Shown: piece after piece, positions 35,173 to 43,916 of the stretch | Numbering within the stretch: the first letter of the stretch is position 1 | How the letters are laid out: every line of letters begins with the position of its first letter | Assembly: GCA_028279515.1 (NCBI GenBank) | Contig: JANQNQ010000004.1 | Location: forward strand, 399,053-463,052 | From: Flavobacteriaceae bacterium | GTDB lineage: Bacteria > Bacteroidota > Bacteroidia > Flavobacteriales > Flavobacteriaceae | Direction: 5' to 3' | Length of the DNA: 64,000 bases | Made by a program: the position numbers and the translations under genes | Notes under the pieces: generated by a model | Told to the model about the DNA's origin: nothing | Database searches by the model: none | Seen by the model: only the letters and a program-made list of their open reading frames with translations

Positions 35173-35215
35173 ATAAAAAAAGCCCGGTAGACCACCGGGC
35201 TTTTGTTTTATATGT
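35173..35215. terminator. Intrinsic terminator, bidirectional
   Basis: AAAAGCCCGGT and ACCGGGCTTTT pair around AGACC with T-rich sequence after it, directly behind the methyltransferase stop codon and before the converging membrane-protein gene. Confidence 0.88.
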
Positions 35216-35224
35216 TGTTACTTG

Positions 35225-35653
35225 TCAGGAGATCCATCCTTTTTTGGTGGCTGTTCTAGACAACATAACCAAGAGCAATGCAACGATGATAATCACTATT
35301 GGCATTGCCATTCGGGCTCCTGCTAAATCAATATCTGTTTGGATAAAAAAGTTGTAGGTGGCTTGTGCCAGTACAGCAAGCAAGGACAGCGTAAGCAACA
35401 TGGTTGCCCACTTCTTTCTAAGTACTAGTCCTAGGCAACCTAAAACACCCGCAAAAACCGAAATAGCAAATGCTCCGGTCACCCAAGCTGGCATGTTGGC
35501 ATAATAGTTTTGATCGTGCTCGGGCATGGCGCTTAGCGCTTCTGGTGTGGCAAATGCTTGGCCTAGATACGCCAATACACCCATGATGTTCCAAATCAAT
35601 GCTAAAACAGCAATAATCCAAAACCAAACTGGTGGTTTGTTCTCGTTACTCAT
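35225..35653 (-). CDS. Four-helix membrane protein, unknown function
   Basis: A 142-aa protein with four membrane helices: VWFWIIAVLALIWNIMGVLAY, VTGAFAISVFAGVLGCLGLV, ATMLLTLSLLAVLAQATYNF and AMPIVIIIVALLLVMLS. I recall similar flavobacterial proteins carrying the loose label sugar transporter, but no transporter signature is present. The gene is monocistronic between two oppositely oriented neighbours. Confidence 0.75.
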   Translation of the reverse strand: MSNENKPPVWFWIIAVLALIWNIMGVLAYLGQAFATPEALSAMPEHDQNYYANMPAWVTGAFAISVFAGVLGCLGLVLRKKWATMLLTLSLLAVLAQATYNFFIQTDIDLAGARMAMPIVIIIVALLLVMLSRTATKKGWIS

Positions 35654-35853
35654 AATGAAATCAGTTTTAGTTAGTTAAAGTTGTTTTGATATAACAATGT
35701 AGGAATTCAGCTAGTCAAAAACAAGAATTAAAATTTAATTAATTGATAATCAGTTATTTACAAAATGTTAAAAGGGGTGAGATGTTTTGTATGTCGCTAA
35801 AAATCATTATCTTAATACTGAAAAAATAGCTATAAACTACTAACCCGTTCATT

Positions 35854-37149
35854 ATGAAAAAATACTACAATCTTCACAATAGTGTCGCGCGTGGCATATA
35901 CACATTGATGGCTTGTTTAATCTTTGCAGGCTCAGCTTTTTCTCAGACATATAAAGAATACAAAGGGAAGGTGGTTGACAGTAATTCTGGCGACCCCTTG
36001 GTATATGCAACGGTTACGGTTGAAGAAAACAATATCAGTACCATCACAAACAATGAAGGTGAGTTTTCTTTAAAAGTACCTGCAGATTTGACTAAAGGAA
36101 AAGTCATTGTATCCTTTTTAGGATATAAGGATCGTTCAATGTCTTTGGCAGATTTTAAACCAGATAAAAATAGAATAAAGCTGGATCCGTCTGTGATTGC
36201 CCTGGCAAGCGTAAATATTACCACCCCTAAGAGTGCAAAGGAATTGGTGAAAATGGTGCTCAAGAAGAAAGAAGATAATTATTTTAGCGATCAAACCTTC
36301 ATGACCGCATTTTATAGGGAAACCATTAAAAAGCGTAGAAGAAATGTCTCTTTGTCTGAAGCGGTTGTAAATGTATACAAGCAACCATATTCAGGAAATA
36401 AAAGAGATATTGTAACACTCTATAAAGCTAGGAAAAGCACAGATTATTCAAAGTTGGATACCGTGGCTCTGAAATTACAAGGAGGTCCGTTTAATGCCCT
36501 TTATGCTGATTTGATGAAGTATCCCGAATATATTTTTAGCGGGGGAGGTATCGATCAATACGAGTTTAGTTTCGGACAGGCAACTCGCATTAACTATAAG
36601 CTGATCTATGTGGTGAAATTTAAGCAGAAGAGTGGGATAGAAGACCCTTTGTATTATGGAAAGCTTTACATCGAGGCCAAAACCTTGGCCTTGACCAGTG
36701 CCATATATAGCTTAAACCTTACTAATAAGGAAAAGGCCAGCGAGCTATTTGTTAGAAGAAAACCGAAGAATGTGAAAGTACATCCAACAGAAGCAAACTA
36801 CCGTGTTGACTATCGTGAAAAAGATGGTAAATGGTATTATGGCTACAGTAACGTGCAGTTAGCATTTAAGGTAAATTGGAGAAACAAATTGTTCAACTCG
36901 GTGTACAAACTATCTAGCGAGATGGCGGTCACCGATTGGGAAAAGAAATTAACGCCAGAAAAAGTGAAGGCAAGAGATCGCTTGCGCCCGTCCATTGTCA
37001 TAGCCGATGAAGCATCTGGATTCTCGGATCCCGAATTTTGGGGAGAATACAATGTGATCGAACCTGAAAAGTCCATTGAATCAGCGATTAACAAGATCCA
37101 AAGACAATTAAAGCGAAATGGCAATAGTAGCGGATCATCTTTGCCATAA
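35854..37149 (+). CDS. Outer-membrane-associated protein with CarboxypepD_reg-like domain
   Basis: A 431-aa exported protein. The signal peptide (about 1-31) ends GSAFSQ; next comes a carboxypeptidase regulatory-like beta-sandwich (about 36-105) with YKGKVVDSNSGDPLVYATVTV and FSLKVPADLTKGKVIVSFLGYKD. The remaining 300 residues (FYRETIKKRRRNVSLSEAVVNVYK onward) resemble the DUF5686-associated periplasmic portion but lack a barrel. It may be a surface or periplasmic accessory protein. The following hairpin ends the transcript. Confidence 0.8.
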   Translation: MKKYYNLHNSVARGIYTLMACLIFAGSAFSQTYKEYKGKVVDSNSGDPLVYATVTVEENNISTITNNEGEFSLKVPADLTKGKVIVSFLGYKDRSMSLADFKPDKNRIKLDPSVIALASVNITTPKSAKELVKMVLKKKEDNYFSDQTFMTAFYRETIKKRRRNVSLSEAVVNVYKQPYSGNKRDIVTLYKARKSTDYSKLDTVALKLQGGPFNALYADLMKYPEYIFSGGGIDQYEFSFGQATRINYKLIYVVKFKQKSGIEDPLYYGKLYIEAKTLALTSAIYSLNLTNKEKASELFVRRKPKNVKVHPTEANYRVDYREKDGKWYYGYSNVQLAFKVNWRNKLFNSVYKLSSEMAVTDWEKKLTPEKVKARDRLRPSIVIADEASGFSDPEFWGEYNVIEPEKSIESAINKIQRQLKRNGNSSGSSLP

Positions 37150-37170
37150 ACATTTTAAAATAACATATAT

Positions 37171-37214
37171 ATGGGTGCGAAGGACAGAAATGGGCTACGC
37201 ACCCTTTTCTTTTC
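37171..37214 (+). terminator. Intrinsic terminator after the CarboxypepD_reg-like gene
   Basis: GGGTGCG (37173-37179) pairs with CGCACCC (37198-37204) around an 18-nt loop, followed by TTTTCTTTT. Confidence 0.7.
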
Positions 37215-37310
37215 AGAACAATTTAACAAGCCCAAGTCTTAAAATTGCCAATTAAAAACGTATTTTTATTGTAATGTTTGGTACTATTATTGCGCCTAAT
37301 CTAAAAAAAT

Positions 37311-37988
37311 GTGGTTTTAGTGAGACGAATTAGTATACTTATCCTACTCTCGATTTTTACTGTACAGATGTACGGGCAAGAAGATAATGCCAAGCCTACA
37401 CCGCTTCCTCCAGCAGATAACGAATCAAATACCGAGACCACAAAAGAAAACCCTTACTTTCCTAAGTCAGAGACTCCAAGCCTTACCAATATTAAAAAGA
37501 CCGAACCCAAACCTGTTGATTTTAGTAGGGAAGGGAGTTTTTCAATGTTGCCTGAAGAATTCTTAGACCGAGGAGAGCTGTATCACAAAAAAGTAAGCAA
37601 GAATCTAAAGTCGGTAACGCCCGAAACACCAGAAGACCGTAATCAAGGTTCAAAGACCACCCAAAATTTTGGTGATTTTAGAATAAACGGTTTGGTCGCC
37701 AATATTTTGGTGAGAGACCATCAGTATCAAGATGGTGACCGTGTTAGCATCACTGTCAACGGAGAGATTAAAAAGGCAGATATTTATCTTGAAAATTCTT
37801 TTAAAGGCTTTAAGATCAAATTAGCAGACGGCTTTAACAAGATAGACTTCACCGCGCTCAATCAAGGAACTTCGGGACCCAATACAGCAGAATTCCATGT
37901 CTATGATGAAGCAGGGAATCTTGTTTCTGCCAATGTATGGAACCTCGCTACAGGCGTAAAAGCCACGGTTGTGCTGATCAAGGAGTAA
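37311..37988 (+). CDS. Exported protein of unknown function
   Basis: A 225-aa protein with a signal peptide (ISILILLSIFTVQMYGQ), a Pro/Glu/Asn/Thr-rich linker (about 25-75) and a C-terminal beta-rich part with ADIYLENSFKGFKIKLADGFNKIDFTALNQG. The start is uncertain: GTG at 37311 or GTG at 37320 both give a signal peptide, and the ATG at 37309 is in another frame and stops after three codons. No family recognised. The sigma-factor gene 100 nt downstream is a separate unit. Confidence 0.65.
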   Translation: MVLVRRISILILLSIFTVQMYGQEDNAKPTPLPPADNESNTETTKENPYFPKSETPSLTNIKKTEPKPVDFSREGSFSMLPEEFLDRGELYHKKVSKNLKSVTPETPEDRNQGSKTTQNFGDFRINGLVANILVRDHQYQDGDRVSITVNGEIKKADIYLENSFKGFKIKLADGFNKIDFTALNQGTSGPNTAEFHVYDEAGNLVSANVWNLATGVKATVVLIKE

Positions 37989-38088
37989 CCGTTTATTTCC
38001 CATAAATTTATAGAACGAAGAAAAAAATCGAGAAAAGTGTGACTTTTTCTCTCGACCGCATACTTATGTATCAAATTGAAACCATTAC

Positions 38089-38577
38089 ATGAGCAAGGAG
38101 GCGCTGTTTACGCAAACCATAAAGGATAATCAGGGACTGATCTTTAAGATCACAACGATCTATACCGATAACAAGGATGACCAGCAGGATCTGTATCAGG
38201 ATATTGTCTTTCAGCTATGGAAGTATTTCGACAGCTTTCGCAATGAAGCAAAGGTGAGTACCTGGATCTACCGTGTGGCTTTAAACACCGCCATTACAAG
38301 GATTAAGAAGGAAAAACGTCGCGGACACCAAGTAACGATTGATAAGGTCGTATTACAGGAAACCGAATTTTATGACATGGAATTCGAAGAACGCCTGAGA
38401 ACACTTTATGCACACATTCAACAGCTCAACGACCTTGAAAAAGGACTTATGTTATTATTGTTGGAAGGAAAGAAATACGAAGAGATTGCCAGTATAACAG
38501 GGTTAAGCCGAAGCAATGTGGGAACAAGAATCTCAAGAATCAAACAAAAATTGAAATCACAGATCATCAAAAAATAA
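38089..38577 (+). CDS. ECF-type RNA polymerase sigma factor
   Basis: A 162-aa sigma-70 family factor with region 2 (DDQQDLYQDIVFQLWKYFDSFRNEAKVSTWIYRVALN, about 29-67) and region 4 (LNDLEKGLMLLLLEGKKYEEIASITGLSRSNVGTRISRIKQKLK, about 115-158). It directs polymerase to a small regulon. The next gene begins 4 nt later and encodes a membrane protein that may be its partner. Confidence 0.9.
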   Translation: MSKEALFTQTIKDNQGLIFKITTIYTDNKDDQQDLYQDIVFQLWKYFDSFRNEAKVSTWIYRVALNTAITRIKKEKRRGHQVTIDKVVLQETEFYDMEFEERLRTLYAHIQQLNDLEKGLMLLLLEGKKYEEIASITGLSRSNVGTRISRIKQKLKSQIIKK

Positions 38578-38581
38578 CACC

Positions 38582-39184
38582 ATGAATTTAGAAGAAATGC
38601 AAGCCGTATGGTCTGAAATGAGTGACCAACTCGAAAAACAAAAGAAATTAACCGATAAAATGATCATCAAAATGACAAAACAAGATTATAGCAACCGCAT
38701 CAACAAGATCATGTACCCAGAGTTATTAGGAACCGTAATCTGTTTCTTAATGGCCGGATTCATCATTTTCAACTATAAGAATTTGGACACAACCCCAGTG
38801 ATTATCTCAGCGATACTTACGGCAGGAATCTGCATTGTGTTGCCTATATTGTCAATAAGAGCTCTACTACAGATGAAAAATGTATCGATAGAAAAGAACA
38901 ATTTCAAACAAACCTTGATTGACTTTACCAAAGGAAAGAAAAGATTGATAGTTGTTCAAAAAGTTGGATTTTATCTCAGCTTTATACTGATGATTGTCTG
39001 CTTACCAGTTTTTTCAAAATTATTTGGAAACAAAGATCTTTTCTCAGAAAGCAATGTTTGGTATTGGTACGTTCCATTTGGGGTTGCGTTTCTACTGCTA
39101 TTTTCAAGGTGGGTATTTAAACACTATAAAAAGGCAATGCAGCAGGCCGGAAGCGTGTTGGAAGAGCTGAAAGACGAACAATAA
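38582..39184 (+). CDS. Membrane protein coupled to the ECF sigma factor
   Basis: A 200-aa protein with a soluble N-terminal helix region (NLEEMQAVWSEMSDQLEKQKKLTDKM) and four membrane helices arranged as two pairs. The 4-nt gap after the sigma gene, the cytoplasmic N-terminus and the membrane anchor fit an anti-sigma role, but no zinc-finger anti-sigma motif is visible. Function is inferred from context only. A terminator follows at once. Confidence 0.7.
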   Translation: MNLEEMQAVWSEMSDQLEKQKKLTDKMIIKMTKQDYSNRINKIMYPELLGTVICFLMAGFIIFNYKNLDTTPVIISAILTAGICIVLPILSIRALLQMKNVSIEKNNFKQTLIDFTKGKKRLIVVQKVGFYLSFILMIVCLPVFSKLFGNKDLFSESNVWYWYVPFGVAFLLLFSRWVFKHYKKAMQQAGSVLEELKDEQ

Positions 39185-39210
39185 AAAAAGCCCCATTTCG
39201 GGGCTTTTTC
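39184..39210. terminator. Intrinsic terminator, bidirectional
   Basis: AAAAGCCCC and GGGGCTTTTT pair around a 5-nt loop, serving the sigma/membrane gene pair and possibly the converging DUF6607 gene. Confidence 0.85.
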
Positions 39211-39230
39211 ATAGTTGCTAATTCAGGAGG

Positions 39231-40139
39231 CTATTGAGAGACGAAAGCATTGATTATTTCCTTGATTTGTTTCTTACTGGCCTTGTTTTCAAGTGCGAAC
39301 AGATGTTCGTATAGTCTTTTGTCTTCTACCTTAGTAGCTAACGAAAGGTCTTTGTTAGCAGTAAAGACGCGATGCCATTGTTTGCGCACCTTTTTCCAAA
39401 GGTCTTTGTTTTCAGTCCACCATTTTTGAGCAGAAGCACAACGACTGTCGTCTACTTTTTTGTAAACGTTGTACCCCTTTTCCTCTGCCAATATTATATC
39501 TTTTACGCCTGTGGCTCGAACGACCTTTTTATTGTCTTGATCATGAATCCAGCCGTCTTCTGTGATTTCATGGCGATTGCCTCTCACGGTCACATTATAA
39601 TCATTTCGTTTGGTGTATTCTCGACGCGGTAGGGGAGCGTCGGTAGTGTTTTCCCAAAAGCTTTTACCATCAGAATGGACCCAAGTTGCAGAACCTTCGT
39701 AACGTGGACTATCATCTACTTGATAGACTTTCTGCGTCCATTGCCCAGATACTGACGATGAAGGAAGCTTTTTGTAAGTCCATTTATTGTCGGCGTTGTA
39801 CATGTAGAAATCGGTGTTCTCGTACAACCAATCCTGCCTCCAGTGTTTTATGATACGTTGTTTTTGGGGATTTCCTACAATTAATAGATGTTGCAAGATA
39901 AGCTCGTTTGAATCCTCAGAAACCAATTGAACCCATTCAAGTGCGGAGTCGTGTTTTTCTTTAGAAGGCTGGTAGTTTTTGTCTTCTGAATACTTAAAGG
40001 TTTCAGCGAAATTAAAACTTACTTCATAGCAGCCACACATATCCTTTATGGCCGCTTGGTCTTTTTGTTTCTTTTCTTGAGCAGTTGCGTTAAAACATAA
40101 TGCGCTTAAAAGCAATATGTTAATGAGTATTTTCTTCAT
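39231..40139 (-). CDS. DUF6607-family exported protein
   Basis: A 302-aa protein with a signal peptide (about 1-20, FNATAQ). DMCGCYEVSFNFAETFKYSEDKNY at the mature start, IIKHWRQDWLYEN and YEGSATWVHSDGKSFWENTTDAPLPRREYTKRNDYNV are the conserved DUF6607 stretches. I know these proteins as neighbours of TonB receptors in flavobacteria. Here the gene is divergent to a TonB receptor with 109 nt between them, and the intergenic region carries promoter elements for both directions. Confidence 0.85.
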   Translation of the reverse strand: MKKILINILLLSALCFNATAQEKKQKDQAAIKDMCGCYEVSFNFAETFKYSEDKNYQPSKEKHDSALEWVQLVSEDSNELILQHLLIVGNPQKQRIIKHWRQDWLYENTDFYMYNADNKWTYKKLPSSSVSGQWTQKVYQVDDSPRYEGSATWVHSDGKSFWENTTDAPLPRREYTKRNDYNVTVRGNRHEITEDGWIHDQDNKKVVRATGVKDIILAEEKGYNVYKKVDDSRCASAQKWWTENKDLWKKVRKQWHRVFTANKDLSLATKVEDKRLYEHLFALENKASKKQIKEIINAFVSQ

Positions 40140-40171
40140 TTTTTATGATTTATGATGAGTTAAATGCTGGA

Positions 40172-40221
40172 CAAAATTATTAAATTAATTTAGATTAATT
40201 AAAAATAAGAAGATATATTTG
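40172..40221. promoter_or_regulatory. Divergent promoter region of the haem-uptake locus
   Basis: Minus strand: TAATTTTG (40179-40172) towards DUF6607. Plus strand: TATATTTG (40214-40221) towards the TonB receptor. Both match TAnnTTTG; neither has a clear TTG, which is common for regulated promoters. Inverted repeats overlap or follow each element. Confidence 0.5.
40184..40201. promoter_or_regulatory. Candidate operator 1 (AT-rich inverted repeat)
   Basis: TTAATT and AATTAA flank TAGATT. The site lies just upstream of the minus-strand -7 element, inside the spacer of that promoter. Confidence 0.35.
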
Positions 40222-40230
40222 CGTCACTAT

Positions 40231-40247
40231 TAAGAATTATTCTAAAT
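40231..40247. promoter_or_regulatory. Candidate operator 2 (inverted repeat at the receptor start)
   Basis: The complementary strand reads TTTAGAATAATTCTTA, a near-palindrome sharing TTTAGA with operator 1. It covers the likely transcription start of the TonB receptor gene. An iron-responsive repressor such as Fur is an inference from the gene content. Confidence 0.4.
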
Positions 40248-40248
40248 A

Positions 40249-42336
40249 ATGAAAGCAGCCACCTTCACCTTATTTCTTGTACTCTCATGCATCCTAAATG
40301 GACAGCAGATAATCATAAAAAAAGATTCTACATCCATTGAAAGCTTACAAGAAGTTGTCCTCACCGCTACCCGAACCGAACGCCAACTTTCATCATTACC
40401 ACTTCCGGTACAACTGGTATCCAAAAAAGAAATAAAAAGCATTAACTCTGTACGTCTCACCGATTTGCTAAATGAACAAACAGGGCTCATTACGATACCT
40501 GATTTTGGTGGAGGAGAAGGAGTACAATTACAAGGATTAGATTCACAGTATACATTGATCTTGATAGACGGGGTTCCGCTTATAGGAAGATCCGCTGGAA
40601 CTTTAGACTTAAGTCGTGTCACTGTTGGCAACATCAAGCAGATAGAAGTGGTGAAAGGTGCTTCATCCAGTTTATACGGTAGTGAAGCGTTGGGAGGGGT
40701 AGTCAATATTATTACAGAAGACCCTAAAAATGGGTTTAAAGGAAGCCTCGGTCATCGAACTAGTAGTTTTAATAGTCAGGATTTAAGTGCTGACCTCAAC
40801 TATAAGAAGAAAAAGTTTGGGGTGAAGGCTTTCTTCAATCGTTACAGCAGTGATGGCTATGACTTGGTAAACGATGATGACGGTCTCAATACCGTCGAAC
40901 CCTTTAGTAACTACACGCTTTCAGCAAAACTATCTTATGACCTTGGAGCGCGCACCAAACTTCTGTTGTCTGGAAGATATTATTCCCAAGAACAAGAAAA
41001 TGTTGCTTCCAGCACTTTGCGGGGCGAAAGTACCTTGAACGAATGGAACGCTCATTTAAAATTTGATCACAACTTTAACGATAAATGGAGTACCTATTTT
41101 GAATTTTACACTACCCAATACAAAGCAGAAGAATTTCTAGATGATGACTCTGGCGCTCGATTCAGCGAAAGTGAGTTCGATCAGCGATTTCTCCGCCCTG
41201 AGATACGGGTAACCTATACACATGGGAATAAAAATGTGCTGTCTGGAGGCTTCGGAATTACTCGCGAAACACTAGAGCGTACCAACTTCTTTGAGGACGC
41301 CGAGTTCAACTCTCCTTATGTATACGCCCAATATGATGTACATCCTTTAGAAAAGCTGAACATTATTCTCGGTGCTCGATACGATAACCATAGCGAATAC
41401 GAGTCTCAATTGAGTCCGAAGCTGGCAGTACGATACGAACTCACCGATGAATTATCTGTAAAGGGCTCGGTAGGGTATGGGTTCAAAGCTCCTGACTTTA
41501 GACAATTGTATTTTGACTTCACCAACACAACGGTAGGATATACCGTCCTAGGGTATAATGCTGTACCCGTTAGATTGCAAGAATTGGCGGATCAAGGACA
41601 GCTTACGGATGACAGTGTAACCAACTTACCAAGTATCATTGCTCAATTTGATGATGCTTTAAAGGCGGAGAGTTCCATTAGTTACAATTTCGGATTTGAT
41701 TACAGACCGTCGGCAGCGTTGACCTTGAACTTAAATCTCTTCCGAAACGACATTCAAAACTTAATTGATACAAGAGTGGTGGCCAGGAAAACCAACGGCC
41801 AAAATGTCTTTAGCTATGTCAATGTAGATGAAGTCTATACCCAAGGATTAGAGTTGAACACCACATGGAAGGCCACGAATCAACTTACCCTATCTGGAGG
41901 ATATCAATTACTATTCGCAAAAGACAAAGAGGCTGTAAATGCATTTAAAAATGGAGAGGTATTTGCCCGTGAAACGCCAACTTCTCCTGCATTTCAACTT
42001 GACGAACATGATTATTTCGGACTCTTAAATCGGTCTCGACATATGGCAAACTTCAAAATATTCTATGATGTAAAAAAATGGAATATGGACGCTAATCTTA
42101 GAGGTACATACAGAAGCAAATTCGGACTGTTCGACACCAACGGAAATACCTATCTCGACAAATACGACAATTTTGTTGATGGCTACACTATTTGGGATGT
42201 CGCTATCAATAAAACCTTCTATAAAAACTACCAACTCGGACTAGGGATGGACAATGTTTTTGGATTTACAGATTCCCAAAACATAAGCAACATACCTGGT
42301 CGCATTATATACGGAAAACTAAACATTCAATTTTAA
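40249..42336 (+). CDS. TonB-dependent receptor (haem/siderophore type)
   Basis: A 695-aa outer-membrane receptor: signal peptide (about 1-19), TonB-box-like SLQEVVLTATRTER (about 29-42), plug domain with LQGLDSQYTLILIDGVPLIG and VVKGASSSLYGSEALGGVVNIIT, then a 22-strand barrel. FKAPDFRQL near residue 411 resembles the FRAP box of haem receptors, and the terminal residue is Phe (KLNIQF). It lacks the SusC-type carboxypeptidase-like extension. With HmuY downstream the best guess is haem uptake, though other iron ligands are possible. Confidence 0.9.
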   Translation: MKAATFTLFLVLSCILNGQQIIIKKDSTSIESLQEVVLTATRTERQLSSLPLPVQLVSKKEIKSINSVRLTDLLNEQTGLITIPDFGGGEGVQLQGLDSQYTLILIDGVPLIGRSAGTLDLSRVTVGNIKQIEVVKGASSSLYGSEALGGVVNIITEDPKNGFKGSLGHRTSSFNSQDLSADLNYKKKKFGVKAFFNRYSSDGYDLVNDDDGLNTVEPFSNYTLSAKLSYDLGARTKLLLSGRYYSQEQENVASSTLRGESTLNEWNAHLKFDHNFNDKWSTYFEFYTTQYKAEEFLDDDSGARFSESEFDQRFLRPEIRVTYTHGNKNVLSGGFGITRETLERTNFFEDAEFNSPYVYAQYDVHPLEKLNIILGARYDNHSEYESQLSPKLAVRYELTDELSVKGSVGYGFKAPDFRQLYFDFTNTTVGYTVLGYNAVPVRLQELADQGQLTDDSVTNLPSIIAQFDDALKAESSISYNFGFDYRPSAALTLNLNLFRNDIQNLIDTRVVARKTNGQNVFSYVNVDEVYTQGLELNTTWKATNQLTLSGGYQLLFAKDKEAVNAFKNGEVFARETPTSPAFQLDEHDYFGLLNRSRHMANFKIFYDVKKWNMDANLRGTYRSKFGLFDTNGNTYLDKYDNFVDGYTIWDVAINKTFYKNYQLGLGMDNVFGFTDSQNISNIPGRIIYGKLNIQF

Positions 42337-42347
42337 TATAAACAATC

Positions 42348-42974
42348 ATGAAAACACCTTATTTATTATCTATGCTATTCTTGCTTTTAGCGATAACTTC
42401 TTGTAGTAATGACGACGATGGACCATCTTTGGTCGCGATTGAGTCGGAAACCATTGAGAATCTACACGCGCCGCAAAGTGGAGGGCAAGGTCAACCAATT
42501 TCGGGTACGTTTACCAAGTTCGACTTCGAATCAGGGCAAGCGACAACGAGTGATACCGATTGGGACATTGCGTTTCGTGGTACGACAATCATTGTAAACG
42601 GCGGAACCTCTCAAGGCACTACCGACGAACCGACAAGATCTGGAAATGCCGCGGCTTACATTACATCCGGAACATTGGTCAGTGTAACAACGGTCAATTC
42701 AGCTTCTTTTATACAAGACTCGGCGAGTAGTTTAGCAATTCCGACAGGAAGCGATAACGGATGGTACAATTATGCTGGAGCCCCAACCTTTTTGGTTACT
42801 CCAATAGCAGGAAAAGTCTTGGTCTTTAGAACCAGAGATGGTAAGTACGCCAAAGTTGAGATATTGAGCTATTATAAGGATGCTCCTTCAAATCCTGATG
42901 CTATGGTCAATGAGAGCAGATACTACACTTTTAACTATGTCTACCAACCCAATGCTGGTGTTGAAACCTTTTAA
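42348..42974 (+). CDS. HmuY-family haem-binding lipoprotein
   Basis: A 208-aa lipoprotein (lipid Cys19 in AITSCSNDDDGP). The acidic run behind the cysteine resembles the surface-export signal of flavobacterial lipoproteins. FTKFDFESGQATTSDTDWDIAFRGTTIIVNGGTS is the HmuY signature, with DWDIAFR especially typical. HmuY proteins take haem from host or environmental haemoproteins and pass it to the TonB receptor. The gene starts 11 nt after the receptor gene. Confidence 0.88.
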   Translation: MKTPYLLSMLFLLLAITSCSNDDDGPSLVAIESETIENLHAPQSGGQGQPISGTFTKFDFESGQATTSDTDWDIAFRGTTIIVNGGTSQGTTDEPTRSGNAAAYITSGTLVSVTTVNSASFIQDSASSLAIPTGSDNGWYNYAGAPTFLVTPIAGKVLVFRTRDGKYAKVEILSYYKDAPSNPDAMVNESRYYTFNYVYQPNAGVETF

Positions 42975-42982
42975 GTAATATT

Positions 42983-43432
42983 ATGAAAGCAGCTATAAGC
43001 ATTCTGTATATCGTTCTTCGTCTTTTTCTAGGCGGAATGATGATTTATGGCGGGATTCAAAAATTTCAAAAACCTACACCAACCCCGTCTGAAGTCGTTG
43101 AAAAAGCATCGAAATTTAATACTCCTTCAAAGCAAGGAACCTTACAGAAGATTCTGTACATAAGTGGAGCCAAACAAACGGGTTATTTCTGGCAGGTTTT
43201 GGGCGTTGCAGAATTGGTGTTCGGGTTATTGTTGATCATACAAGGCACGGGCTTCATTGGAGCTCTGTTTTTGCTCCCTATAACACTTCACATCTTTTTG
43301 TTTCATGTTTTTCTTGAACCTGAAGAGCTAGGAGAACTGTTAAATACAGGACTCCTATTTATAGTCAATATTTGGCTAGTTCTAAAGGAACGAGAAAAGT
43401 GGAAACACCTGGTCTGGATGCGACCAATTTGA
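42983..43432 (+). CDS. DoxX/MauE-like membrane protein
   Basis: A 149-aa protein with four membrane helices. SILYIVLRLFLGGMMIYGGIQKFQKP is the DoxX-like entry, then GYFWQVLGVAELVFGLLLIIQG and ALFLLPITLHIFLFHVFLEPEE. It follows the HmuY gene after 8 nt, so it belongs to the haem-uptake unit. A redox or membrane-maturation role is possible but unproven. A terminator lies just behind it. Confidence 0.8.
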   Translation: MKAAISILYIVLRLFLGGMMIYGGIQKFQKPTPTPSEVVEKASKFNTPSKQGTLQKILYISGAKQTGYFWQVLGVAELVFGLLLIIQGTGFIGALFLLPITLHIFLFHVFLEPEELGELLNTGLLFIVNIWLVLKEREKWKHLVWMRPI

Positions 43433-43439
43433 TTGTTAC

Positions 43440-43468
43440 GAAGCACCCATAAAAATGGGTGCTTTTTT
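43440..43468 (+). terminator. Terminator of the haem-uptake operon
   Basis: AGCACCCAT and ATGGGTGCT pair around AAAA, followed by a run of T. Confidence 0.9.
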
Positions 43469-43499
43469 ATTATATGCTGAAAGTAGTACCTTGTACAAC

Positions 43500-43913
43500 A
43501 TGGAAACAGCAGGATACTCGGGAACACCGTTGGCAAAAAAATTAGGAATCAAAGAAGGATACAGCATATTGCTGGTCAATGAACCATCACATTACATGGA
43601 ACTATTTTCTGATTTTCCTGACGGAATTTCTAAGCTGAAAACTATCGAGAAAGAGACTGCTGACTTTATTCATTTGTTCTGTACAACGGCCGAAGCATTA
43701 CAACACGAAACGAAGCGCCTGAAGCCTGTTCTTAAGAAAACGGGTATGATTTGGGTAAGTTGGCCCAAAGGAAGTTCTAAAATAGAAACTGATCTTAAAA
43801 GGGAGCCTGTGAGGGATCAGTTATTGGGCATTGGCTTGGTTGATACCAAAGTGTGTGCCGTAGACCAAGATTGGAGCGGACTCAAGTTCATGTATCGTCT
43901 AAAAGATAGATAA
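43500..43913 (+). CDS. DUF3052-family protein
   Basis: A 137-aa cytosolic protein. AGYSGTPLAKKLGIKEGYSILLVNEP at the start and MIWVSWPKGSSKIETDLKREPVRDQLLGIGLVDTKVCAVDQDWSGLKFMYR at the end are typical of DUF3052. The start at 43500 is preferred over 43455, whose extra residues are translated from the preceding terminator hairpin. The converging exonuclease gene ends 3 nt away. Confidence 0.9.
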   Translation: METAGYSGTPLAKKLGIKEGYSILLVNEPSHYMELFSDFPDGISKLKTIEKETADFIHLFCTTAEALQHETKRLKPVLKKTGMIWVSWPKGSSKIETDLKREPVRDQLLGIGLVDTKVCAVDQDWSGLKFMYRLKDR

Positions 43914-43916
43914 CCC

